DNA from: Solea solea
Lineage: Eukaryota > Chordata > Actinopteri > Pleuronectiformes > Soleidae
Reading direction: 5' to 3'
DNA length: 64,000 nt
Assembly (NCBI RefSeq): GCF_958295425.1
Contig: NC_081149.1
Coordinates: 310,001 to 374,000 of the forward strand
Shown here: positions 1 to 11,700 of the stretch, in pieces
Numbering within the stretch: position 1 is the first letter of the stretch
Layout: every line of letters begins with the position of its first letter
Notes under the pieces: model-generated
The model's input: only the letters and a program-made list of their open reading frames with translations
Told to the model about the DNA's origin: nothing
Databases searched by the model: none
Made by a program: the position numbers and the translations under genes

Positions 1-176
1 AGAAAAACACATCCAAACAGTGAAATCATTGCAAAATCAAACACTGAGGGTACAGAAGTATATCTTATAAGATGTTAACTTTATTTGTGAGGTTTATGTT
101 ATGGGACAGTAGAAAATTGAAAAAAATCAGAAAACAGCCGTATACTTGCTGAATTTGCACAAAAACAGACACAAAT
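1..176 (+). repeat. Reference type B monomer (176 bp)
   Basis: This is the first full monomer and sets the numbering used here. Positions 1-50 are A-rich, including the near-invariant stretch aaacagtgaaatcattgc. The subtype-diagnostic box runs from about 47 to 75 and reads, in this copy, gagggtacagaagtatatc followed by the palindrome ATCTTATAAGAT at 62-73 and then gttaac. A T/G-rich island lies at about 74-105. A second A-rich half starts with gggacagtagaaaattg at 103. The invariant gccgtatacttgct lies near 137-150, and the tail with the variable A run is at about 157-176. This copy is a sub-variant: most type B monomers read gaggttac rather than gagggtac, and it has gaatttgcac where most have gaatgtgcac. 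Confidence 0.95.
62..73. other. 12-bp perfect palindrome, present in nearly every monomer
   Basis: ATCTTATAAGAT equals its own reverse complement and recurs once per monomer in both subtypes. It sits at the right end of the subtype box. It could form a small cruciform or bind a dimeric protein; neither is shown by sequence alone. Broken versions are few: tatatgttataag (near 765), tctgataag (near 4,807, 13,590 and 36,797), cttacaag (for example 17,636, 20,097, 43,833), cttatgag (58,260, 59,318, 60,550), aagttttt (33,287, 48,235, 49,818), cgtataag (54,388) and cttttggatg (62,840). Confidence 0.85.
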
Positions 177-352
177 AGAAAAACACATCCAAACAGTGAA
201 ATCATTGCAAAATCAAACACTGAAGGCATATAACTATATCTTATAAGATTTTAACTTTATTTGTGAGGTTTATGTTATGGGACAGTAGAAAATTGAAAAA
301 AAACAGAAAACAGCCGTATACTTGCTGAATGTGCACAAAAACAGACACAAAT
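177..352 (+). repeat. Reference type A monomer (176 bp)
   Basis: This monomer differs from type B mainly inside the box, where it reads gaaggcatataactatatc and gattttaac instead of gaggttacagaagtatatc and gatgttaac. Both versions have the same length, so the difference is a cluster of substitutions and not an indel. Type A lacks the GTTAAC hexamer that type B has. Some copies are recombinants that join a type A left half to a type B right half (gaaggcat ... gatgttaac), for example near 55,950 and 58,945. Others join B left to A right, for example near 24,655. Confidence 0.95.
330..337. other. 8-bp palindrome TGTGCACA in the monomer tail
   Basis: TGTGCACA occurs in most monomers, at about monomer position 154-161, with GTATAC just upstream at about 140-145. 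Its centre is about 90 bp from the centre of the 12-bp palindrome, close to half a monomer. Variants include the CpG form gaatgcgcac, gaatttgcac, gaatgcacac, gtgcccaaa (after 55.8 kb), gctagtgtgcac (keeps GTGCAC) and gaacgtgcac. Confidence 0.75.
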
Positions 353-527
353 AGAAAAACACATCCAAACAGTGAAATCATTGCAAAATCAAACACTGAG
401 GTTACAGAAGTATATCTTATAAGATGTTAACTTTATTTGTGAGGTTTATGTTATGGGCGAGGAGAAAATTGAAAAAAATCAGAAAACAGCCGTATACTTG
501 CTGAATGTGCACAAAACAGACACAAAT
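353..527 (+). repeat. 175-bp monomer carrying the gcgaggag variant
   Basis: This 175-bp copy ends in cacaaaacagacac, one A shorter than the usual cacaaaaacagacac. It also carries gggcgaggag at 455-464 in place of gggacagtag. The two changes travel together in the copies I looked at, followed by a type A monomer, so they mark a haplotype spread by duplication. A third tail class, cacaacaaaagacac, keeps the 176-bp length. Confidence 0.9.
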
Positions 528-2460
528 AGAAAAACACATCCAAACAGTGAAATCATTGCAAAATCAAACACTGAAGGCATATATCTATATCTTATAAGAT
601 TTTAACTTTATTTGTGAGGTTTATGTTATGGGACAGTAGAAAATTGAAAAAAATCAGAAAACAGCCGTATACTTGCTGTATGTGCACAAAAACAGACACA
701 AATAGAAAAACACATCCAAACAGTGAAATCATTGCAAAATCAAACACTGAGGTTACAGAAGTATATGTTATAAGATTTTAACTTTATTTGTGAGGTTTAT
801 GTTATGGGACAGTAGAAAATTGAAAAAAATCAGAAAACAGCCGTATACTTGCTGAATGTGCACAAAACAGACACAAATAGAAAAACACATCCAAACAGTG
901 AAATCATTGCAAAATCAAACACTGAGGTTACAGAAGTATGTCTTATAAGATGTTAACTTTATTTGTGAGGTTTATGTTATGGGACAGTAGAAAATTGAAA
1001 AAAACCAGAAAACAGTCGTATACTTGCTGAATGTGCACAAAACAGACACAAATAGAAAAACACATCCAAACAGTGAAATCATTGCAAAATCAAACACTGA
1101 GGTTACAGAAGTATATCTTATAAGATGTTAACTTTATTTGTGAGGTTTATGTTATGGGACAGTAGAAAATTGAAAAAAACCAGAAAACAGCCGTATACTT
1201 GCTGAATGCGCACAAAAACAGACACAAATAGAAAAACATATCCAAACAGTGAAATCATTGCAAAATCAAACACTGAGGGTACAGAAGTATATCTTATAAG
1301 ATGTTAACTTTATTTGTGAGGTCTATGTTATGCGACAGTAGAAAATTGAAAAAAATCAGAAAACAGCCGTATACTTGCTGAATGTGCACAAAACAGACAC
1401 AAATAGAAAAACACATCCAAACAGTGAAATCATTGCAAAATCAAACACTGAAGGCATATATCTATATCTTATAAGATTTTAACTTTATTTGTGAGGTTTA
1501 TGTTATGGGACAGTAGAAAATTGAAAAAAATCAGAAAACAGCCGTATACTTGCTGTATGTGCACAAAAACAGACACAAATAGAAAAACACATCCAAACAG
1601 TGAAATCATTGCAAAATCAAACACTGAGGTTACAGAAGTATATCTTATAAGATGTTAACTGTATTTGTGAGGTTTATGTTATGGGACAGTAGAAAATTGA
1701 AAAAAATCAGAAAACAGCCGTATACTTGCTGAATGTGCACAAAAACAGACACAAATAGAAAAACACATCCAAACAGTGAAATCATTGCAAAATCAAACAC
1801 TGAAGGCATATAACTATATCTTATAAGATTTTAAATTTATTTGTGAGGTTTATGTTATGGGACAGTAGAAAATTCAAAAAAATCAGAAAACAGCCGTATA
1901 CTTGCTGAATGTGCACAAACACAGACACACATAGAAAAACACATCCAAACAGTGAAATCATTGCAAAATAAAACACTGAAGGCATATAACTATATCTTAT
2001 AAGATTTTAACTTTATTTGTGAGGTTTATGTTATGGGACAGTAGAAAATTCAAAAAAATCAGAAAACAGCCGTATACTTGCTGAATGTGCACAAAAACAG
2101 ACACAAATAGAAAAACACATCCAAACAGTGAAATCATTGCAAAATCAAACACTGAGGTTACAGAAGTATATCTTATAAGATGTTAACTTTATTTGTGAGG
2201 TTTATGTTATGGGACAGTAGAAAATTGAAAAAAACCAGAAAACAGCCGTATACTTGCTGAATGCGCACAAAAACAGACACAAATAGAAAAACATATCCAA
2301 ACAGTGAAATCATTGCAAAATCAAACACTGAGGGTACAGGAGTATATCTTATAAGATGTTAACTTTATTTGTGAGGTCTATGTTATGCGACAGTAGAAAA
2401 TTGAAAAAAATCAGAAAACAGCCGTATACTTGCTGAATGCGCACAAAAACAGACACAAAT

Positions 2461-3669
2461 AGAAAAACACATCCAAACAGTGAAATCATTGCAAAATCAA
2501 ACACTGAGGGTACAGAAGTATATCTTATAAGATGTTAACTTTATTTGTGAGGTTTATGTTATGGGACAGTAGAAAATTGAAAAAAATCAGAAAACAGCCG
2601 TATACTTGCTGAATTTGCACAAAAACAGACACAAATAGAAAAACACATCCAAACAGTGAAATCATTGCAAAATCAAACACTGAAGGCATATAACTATATC
2701 TTATAAGATTTTAACTTTATTTGTGAGGTTTATGTTATGGGACAGTAGAAAATTGAAAAAAAACAGAAAACAGCCGTATACTTGCTGAATGTGCACAAAA
2801 ACAGACACAAATAGAAAAACACATCCAAACAGTGAAATCATTGCAAAATCAAACACTGAGGTTACAGAAGTATATCTTATAAGATGTTAACTTTATTTGT
2901 GAGGTTTATGTTATGGGCGAGGAGAAAATTGAAAAAAATCAGAAAACAGCCGTATACTTGCTGAATGTGCACAAAACAGACACAAATAGAAAAACACATC
3001 CAAACAGTGAAATCATTGCAAAATCAAACACTGAAGGCATATATCTATATCTTATAAGATTTTAACTTTATTTGTGAGGTTTATGTTATGGGACAGTAGA
3101 AAATTGAAAAAAATCAGAAAACAGCCGTATACTTGCTGTATGTGCACAAAAACAGACACAAATAGAAAAACACATCCAAACAGTGAAATCATTGCAAAAT
3201 CAAACACTGAGGTTACAGAAGTATATGTTATAAGATTTTAACTTTATTTGTGAGGTTTATGTTATGGGACAGTAGAAAATTGAAAAAAATCAGAAAACAG
3301 CCGTATACTTGCTGAATGTGCACAAAACAGACACAAATAGAAAAACACATCCAAACAGTGAAATCATTGCAAAATCAAACACTGAGGTTACAGAAGTATA
3401 TCTTATAAGATGTTAACTTTATTTGTGAGGTTTATGTTATGGGACAGTAGAAAATTGAAAAAAACCAGAAAACAGCCGTATACTTGCTGAATGCGCACAA
3501 AAACAGACACAAATAGAAAAACATATCCAAACAGTGAAATCATTGCAAAATCAAACACTGAGGGTACAGAAGTATATCTTATAAGATGTTAACTTTATTT
3601 GTGAGGTCTATGTTATGCGACAGTAGAAAATTGAAAAAAATCAGAAAACAGCCGTATACTTGCTGAATG
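2461..3669 (+). repeat. 14-monomer higher-order repeat, truncated copy 2
   Basis: This follows copy 1 without a gap. It matches 1-939, omits the equivalent of 940-1,114 (one monomer), then follows copy 1 to the gtctatgttatgcg monomer. At about 3,669 copy 1 has gaatgtgcacaaaacag where this copy has gaatgcgcacaaaaacag, and the match ends. The loss of exactly one monomer fits in-register unequal exchange. Confidence 0.75.
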
Positions 3670-6600
3670 CGCACAAAAACAGACACAAATAGAAAAACAC
3701 ATCCAAACAGTGAAATCATTGCAAAATCAAACACTGAAGGCATATAACTATATCTTATAAGATTTTAACTTTATTTGTGAGGTTTATGTTATGGGACAGT
3801 AGAAAATTGAAAAAAATCAGAAAACAGCCGTATACTTGCTGAATGTGCACAAAAACAGACACAAATAGAAAAACACATCCAAACAGTGAAATCATTGCAA
3901 AATCAAACACTGAGGTTACAGAAGTATATCTTATAAGATGTTAACTTTATTTGTGAGGTTTATGTTATGGGCGAGGAGAAAATTGAAAAAAATCAGAAAA
4001 CAGCCGTATACTTGCTGAATGTGCACAAAACAGACACAAATAGAAAAACACATCCAAACAGTGAAATCATTGCAAAATCAAACACTGAAGGCATATAACT
4101 ATATCTTATAAGATTTTAACTTTATTTGTGAGGTTTATGTTATGAGACAGTAGAAAATTGAAAAAAATCAGAAAACAGCCGTATACTTGCTGAATGTGCA
4201 CAAAAACAGACACAAATAGAAAAACACATCCAAACAGTGAAATCATTGCAAAATCAAACACTGAAGGCATATAACTATATCTTATAAGATTTTAACTTTA
4301 TTTGTGAGGTTTATGTTATGGGACAGTAGAAAATTGAAAAAAATCAGAAAACAGCCGTATACTTGCTGAATGTGCACAAAAACAGACACAAATAGAAAAA
4401 CACATCCAAACAGTGAAATCATTGCAAAATCAAACACTGAAGGCATATAACTATATCTTATAAGATTTTAACTTTATTTGTGAGGTTTATGTTATGGGAC
4501 AGTAGAAAATTGAAAAAAATCAGAAAACAGCCGTATACTTGCTGAATGTGCACAAAACAGACACAAATAGAAAAACACATCCAAACAGTGAAATCATTGC
4601 AAAATCAAACACTGAGGTTACAGAAGTATATCTTATAAGATGTTAACTTTATTTGTGAGGTTTATGTTATGGGACAGTAGAAAATTGAAAAAAACCAGAA
4701 AACAGCCGTATACTTGCTGAATGTGCACAAAACAGACACAAATAGAAAAACACATCCAAACAGTGAAATCATTGCAAAATCAAACACTGAGGGTACAGAA
4801 GTATATCTGATAAGATGTTAACTTTATTTGTGAGGTTTATGTTATGTGACAGTAGAAAATTGAAAAAAATCAGAAAACAGCCGTATACTTGCTGAATGTG
4901 CACAACAAAAGACACAAATAGAAAAACACATCCAAACAGTGAAATCATTGCAAAATCAAACACTGAAGGCATATAACTATATCTTATAAGATTTTAACTT
5001 TATTTGTGAGGTTTATGTTATGGGACAGTAGAAAATTGAAAAAAATCAGAAAACAGCCGTATACTTGCTGAATGTGCACAAAAACAGACACAAATAGAAA
5101 AACACATCCAAACAGTGAAATCATTGCAAAATCAAACACTGAAGGCATATAACTATATCTTATAAGATTTTAACTTCATTTGTGAGGTTTATGTTATGGG
5201 ACAGTAGAAAATTGAAAAAAATCAGAAAACAGCCGTATACTTGCTGAATGTGCACAAAACAGACACAAATAGAAAAACACATCCAAACAGTGAAATCATT
5301 GCAAAATCAAACACTGAGGTTACAGAAGTATATCTTATAAGATGTTAACTTTATTTGTGAGGTTTATGTTATGGGACAGTAGAAAATTGAAAAAAACCAG
5401 AAAACAGCCGTATACTTGCTGAATGTGCACAAAAACAGACACAAATAGAAAAACACATCCAAACAGTCAAATCATTGCAAAATCAAACACTGAGGTTACA
5501 GAAGTATATCTTATAAGATGTTAACTTTATTTGTGAGGTTTATGTTATGGGCGAGGAGAAAATTGAAAAAAATCAGAAAACAGCCGTATACTTGCTGAAT
5601 GTGCACAAAACAGACACAAATAGAAAAACACATCCAAACAGTGAAATCATTGCAAAATCAAACACTGAAGGCATATATCTATATCTTATAAGATTTTAAC
5701 TTTATTTGTGAGGTTTATGTTATGGGACAGTAGAAAATTGAAAAAATCAGAAAACAGCCGTATACTTGCTGTATGTGCACAAAAACAGACACAAATAGAA
5801 AAACACATCCAAACAGTGAAATCATTGCAAAATCAAACACTGAGGTTACAGAAGTATATCTTATAAGATGTTAACTGTATTTGTGAGGTTTATGTTATGG
5901 GACAGTAGAAAATTGAAAAAAATCAGAAAACAGCCGTATACTTGCTGAATGTGCACAAAAACAGACACAAATAGAAAAACACATCCAAACAGTGAAATCA
6001 TTGCAAAATCAAACACTGAAGGCATATAACTATATCTTATAAGATTTTAACTTTATTTGTGAGGTTTATGTTATGGGACAGTAGAAAATTCAAAAAAATC
6101 AGAAAACAGCCGTATACTTGCTGAATGTGCACAAACACAGACACACATAGAAAAACACATCCAAACAGTGAAATCATTGCAAAATCAAACACTGAAGGCA
6201 TATAACTATATCTTATAAGATTTTAACTTTATTTGTGAGGTTTATGTTATGGGACAGTAGAAAATTCAAAAAAATCAGAAAACAGCCGTATACTTGCTGA
6301 ATGTGCACAAAAACAGACACAAATAGAAAAACACATCCAAACAGTGAAATCATTGCAAAATCAAACACTGAGGTTACAGAAGTATATCTTATAAGATTTT
6401 AACTTTATTTGTGAGGTTTATGTTATGGGACATTCGAAAATTGAAAAAAATCAGAAAACAGCCGTATACTTGCTGAATGTGCACAAAAACAGACACAAAT
6501 AGAAAAACACATCCAAACAGTGAAATCATTGCAAAATCAAACACTGAAGGCATATAACTATATCTTATAAGATTTTAACTTTATTTGTGAGGTTTATGTT

Positions 6601-8785
6601 ATGGGACAGTAGAAAATTGAAAAAAATCAGAAAACAGCCGTATACTTGCTGAATGTGCACAAAACAGACACAAATAGAAAAACACATCCAAACAGTGAAA
6701 TCATTGCAAAATCAAACACTGAAGGCATATAACTATATCTTATAAGATTTTAACTTTATTTGTGAGGTTTATGTTATGGGACAGTAGAAAATTGAAAAAA
6801 ACCAGAAAACCGCCGTATACTTGCTGAATGCGCACAAAAACAGACACAAATAGAAAAACATATCCAAACAGTGAAATCATTGCAAAATCAAACACTGAAG
6901 GCATATAACTATATCTTATAAGATTTTAACTTTATTTGTGAGGTTTATGTTATGGGACAGTAGAAAATTGAAAAAAATCAGAAAAAAGCCGTATACTTGC
7001 TGAATGTGCACAAAAACAGACACAAATAGAAAAACACATCCAGACAGTGAAATCATTGCAAAATCAAACACTGAGGTTACAGGAGTATATCTTATAAGAT
7101 GTTAACTTTATTTGTGAGGTTTATGTTATGGGACAGTAGAAAATTGAAAAAAAACAGAAAACAGCCGTATACTTGCTGAATGCGCACAAAAACAGACACA
7201 AATAGAAAAACATATCCAAACAGTGAAATCATTGTAAAATCAAACACTGAGGGTACAGAAGTATATCTTATAAGATGTTAACTTTATTTGTGAGGTCTAT
7301 ATTATGCGACAGTAGAAAATTGAAAAAAATCAGAAAACAGCCGTATACTTGCTGAATGCACACAAAAACAGACACAAATAGAAAAACACATCCAAACAGT
7401 GAAATCATTGCAAAATCAAACACTGAGGGTACAGAAGTATATCTTATAAGATGTTAACTTTATTTGTGAGGTTTATGTTATGGGACAGTAGAAAATTGAA
7501 AAAAATCAGAAAACAGCCGTATACTTGCTGAATTTGCACAAAAACAGACACAAATAGAAAAACACATCCAAACAGTGAAATCATTGCAAAATCAAACACT
7601 GAAGGCATATAACTATATCTTATAAGATTTTAACTTTATTTGTGAGGTTTATGTTATGGGACAGTAGAAAATTGAAAAAAATCAGAAAACAGCCGTATAC
7701 TTGCTCTATGTGCACAAAAACACACACAAATAGAAAAACACATCCAAACAGTGAAATCATTGCAAAATCAAACACTGAGGTTACAGAAGTATATCTTATA
7801 AGATGTTAACGGTATTTGTGAGGTTTATGTTATGGGACAGTAGAAAATTGAAAAAAATCAGAAAACAGCCGTATACTTGCTGAATGTGCACAAAAACAGA
7901 CACAAATAGAAAAACACATCCAAACAGTGAAATCATTGCAAAATCAAACACTGAAGGCATATAACTATATCTTATAAGATTTTAACTTTATTTGTGAGGT
8001 TTATGTTATGGGACAGTAGAAAATTCAAAAAAATCAGAAAACAGCCGTATACTTGCTGAATGTGCACAAAAACAGACACAAATAGAAAAACACATCCAAA
8101 CAGTGAAATCATTGCAAAATCAAACACTGAAGGCATATAACTATATCTTATAAGATTTTAACTTTATTTGTGAGGTTTATGTTATGGGACAGTAGAAAAT
8201 TGAAAAAAATCAGAAAACAGCCGTATACTTGCTGAATGTGCACAAAACAGACACAAATAGAAAAACACATCCAAACAGTGAAATCATTGCAAAATCAAAC
8301 ACTGAGGTTACAGAAGTATGTCTTATAAGATGTTAACTTTATTTGTGAGGTTTATGTTATGGGACAGTAGAAAATTGAAAAAAACCAGAAAACAGCCGTA
8401 TACTTGCTGAATGTGCACAAAACAGACACAAATAGAAAAACACATCCAAACAGTGAAATCATTGCAAAATCAAACACTGAGGTTACAGAAGTATATCTTA
8501 TAAGATGTTAACTTTATTTGTGAGGTTTATGTTATGGGACAGTAGAAAATTGAAAAAAACCAGAAAACAGCCGTATACTTGCTGAATGCGCACAAAAACA
8601 GACACAAATAGAAAAACATATCCAAACAGTGAAATCATTGCAAAATCAAACACTGAGGGTACAGAAGTATATCTTATAAGATGTTAACTTTATTTGTGAG
8701 GTCTATGTTATGCGACAGTAGAAAATTGAAAAAAATCAGAAAACAGCCGTATACTTGCTGAATGCGCACAAAAACAGACACAAAT

Positions 8786-11700
8786 AGAAAAACACATCCA
8801 AACAGTGAAATCATTGCAAAATCAAACACTGAGGGTACAGAAGTATATCTTATAAGATGTTAACTTTATTTGTGAGGTTTATGTTATGGGACAGTAGAAA
8901 ATTGAAAAAAATCAGAAAACAGCCGTATACTTGCTGAATTTGCACAAAAACAGACACAAATAGAAAAACACATCCAAACAGTGAAATCATTGCAAAATCA
9001 AACACTGAAGGCATATAACTATATCTTATAAGATTTTAACTTTATTTGTGAGGTTTATGTTATGGGACAGTAGAAAATTGAAAAAAAACAGAAAACAGCC
9101 GTATACTTGCTGAATGTGCACAAAAACAGACACAAATAGAAAAACACATCCAAACAGTGAAATCATTGCAAAATCAAACACTGAGGTTACAGAAGTATAT
9201 CTTATAAGATGTTAACTTTATTTGTGAGGTTTATGTTATGGGCGAGGAGAAAATTGAAAAAAATCAGAAAACAGCCGTATACTTGCTGAATGTGCACAAA
9301 ACAGACACAAATAGAAAAACACATCCAAACAGTGAAATCATTGCAAAATCAAACACTGAAGGCATATATCTATATCTTATAAGATTTTAACTTTATTTGT
9401 GAGGTTTATGTTATGGGACAGTAGAAAATTGAAAAAAATCAGAAAACAGCCGTATACTTGCTGTATGTGCACAAAAACAGACACAAATAGAAAAACACAT
9501 CCAAACAGTGAAATCATTGCAAAATCAAACACTGAGGTTACAGAAGTATATGTTATAAGATTTTAACTTTATTTGTGAGGTTTATGTTATGGGACAGTAG
9601 AAAATTGAAAAAAATCAGAAAACAGCCGTATACTTGCTGAATGTGCACAAAACAGACACAAATAGAAAAACACATCCAAACAGTGAAATCATTGCAAAAT
9701 CAAACACTGAGGTTACAGAAGTATGTCTTATAAGATGTTAACTTTATTTGTGAGGTTTATGTTATGGGACAGTAGAAAATTGAAAAAAACCAGAAAACAG
9801 TCGTATACTTGCTGAATGTGCACAAAACAGACACAAATAGAAAAACACATCCAAACAGTGAAATCATTGCAAAATCAAACACTGAGGTTACAGAAGTATA
9901 TCTTATAAGATGTTAACTTTATTTGTGAGGTTTATGTTATGGGACAGTAGAAAATTGAAAAAAACCAGAAAACAGCCGTATACTTGCTGAATGCGCACAA
10001 AAACAGACACAAATAGAAAAACATATCCAAACAGTGAAATCATTGCAAAATCAAACACTGAGGGTACAGAAGTATATCTTATAAGATGTTAACTTTATTT
10101 GTGAGGTCTATGTTATGCGACAGTAGAAAATTGAAAAAAATCAGAAAACAGCCGTATACTTGCTGAATGTGCACAAAACAGACACAAATAGAAAAACACA
10201 TCCAAACAGTGAAATCATTGCAAAATCAAACACTGAAGGCATATATCTATATCTTATAAGATTTTAACTTTATTTGTGAGGTTTATGTTATGGGACAGTA
10301 GAAAATTGAAAAAAATCAGAAAACAGCCGTATACTTGCTGTATGTGCACAAAAACAGACACAAATAGAAAAACACATCCAAACAGTGAAATCATTGCAAA
10401 ATCAAACACTGAGGTTACAGAAGTATATCTTATAAGATGTTAACTGTATTTGTGAGGTTTATGTTATGGGACAGTAGAAAATTGAAAAAAATCAGAAAAC
10501 AGCCGTATACTTGCTGAATGTGCACAAAAACAGACACAAATAGAAAAACACATCCAAACAGTGAAATCATTGCAAAATCAAACACTGAAGGCATATAACT
10601 ATATCTTATAAGATTTTAAATTTATTTGTGAGGTTTATGTTATGGGACAGTAGAAAATTCAAAAAAATCAGAAAACAGCCGTATACTTGCTGAATGTGCA
10701 CAAACACAGACACACATAGAAAAACACATCCAAACAGTGAAATCATTGCAAAATAAAACACTGAAGGCATATAACTATATCTTATAAGATTTTAACTTTA
10801 TTTGTGAGGTTTATGTTATGGGACAGTAGAAAATTCAAAAAAATCAGAAAACAGCCGTATACTTGCTGAATGTGCACAAAAACAGACACAAATAGAAAAA
10901 CACATCCAAACAGTGAAATCATTGCAAAATCAAACACTGAGGTTACAGAAGTATATCTTATAAGATGTTAACTTTATTTGTGAGGTTTATGTTATGGGAC
11001 AGTAGAAAATTGAAAAAAACCAGAAAACAGCCGTATACTTGCTGAATGCGCACAAAAACAGACACAAATAGAAAAACATATCCAAACAGTGAAATCATTG
11101 CAAAATCAAACACTGAGGGTACAGGAGTATATCTTATAAGATGTTAACTTTATTTGTGAGGTCTATGTTATGCGACAGTAGAAAATTGAAAAAAATCAGA
11201 AAACAGCCGTATACTTGCTGAATGCGCACAAAAACAGACACAAATAGAAAAACACATCCAAACAGTGAAATCATTGCAAAATCAAACACTGAGGGTACAG
11301 AAGTATATCTTATAAGATGTTAACTTTATTTGTGAGGTTTATGTTATGGGACAGTAGAAAATTGAAAAAAATCAGAAAACAGCCGTATACTTGCTGAATT
11401 TGCACAAAAACAGACACAAATAGAAAAACACATCCAAACAGTGAAATCATTGCAAAATCAAACACTGAAGGCATATAACTATATCTTATAAGATTTTAAC
11501 TTTATTTGTGAGGTTTATGTTATGGGACAGTAGAAAATTGAAAAAAAACAGAAAACAGCCGTATACTTGCTGAATGTGCACAAAAACAGACACAAATAGA
11601 AAAACACATCCAAACAGTGAAATCATTGCAAAATCAAACACTGAGGTTACAGAAGTATATCTTATAAGATGTTAACTTTATTTGTGAGGTTTATGTTATG

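Larger units (their letters stand above)
1..2460 (+). repeat. 14-monomer higher-order repeat, copy 1 (2,460 bp)
   Basis: Fourteen monomers fill exactly 2,460 bp, and the sequence then restarts at 2,461 in the same register. Bases 1-939 and 2,461-3,399 agree throughout. The first difference is tatgtcttataag (940) against tatatcttataag (3,400), where the second copy skips one 175-bp monomer and then resumes with the sequence found from about 1,115. Private markers shared by the copies include gaatttgcac, gcgaggag, gaaggcatatatc and tatatgttataag. Confidence 0.85.
1..8785 (+). repeat. 8,785-bp (50-monomer) large repeat unit, copy 1
   Basis: The unit restarts at 8,786. Markers matched at an offset of exactly 8,785 include tatgtcttataag (936), cagtcgtat (1,012), ttaaatttat (1,831), aaataaaac (1,972), the shortened attgaaaaaatcag (5,740), gacattcgaaaatt (6,431), aaaaccgccg (6,806), attgtaaaatc (7,232), gtctatattatgcg (7,297) and gctctatgtgc (7,704). 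The last ~700 bp (8,071-8,785) do not match copy 2 and instead resemble the monomers around 900-1,350, then the monomer just before 2,461. Confidence 0.85.

Noticed and set aside
80..85. AATAAA polyadenylation hexamer on the minus strand once per monomer
   Set aside because: The hexamer (tttatt on the + strand) is expected by chance in 69% A+T DNA. It is lost in many copies (tgtatt, ggtatt, ttcatt), and there is no gene nearby.
4769..4972. 67-residue open frame on the minus strand, also at 13,554-13,757 and 36,760-36,963
   Set aside because: It is satellite read through slightly more than one monomer. The frame is open only because gtatatctgataag removes the TAA that the normal palindrome gives in this frame. 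The three copies are identical because the DNA blocks are duplicates. Monomer lengths of 175-176 are not multiples of three, so the same bases are read in two frames within one frame of 204 bp.
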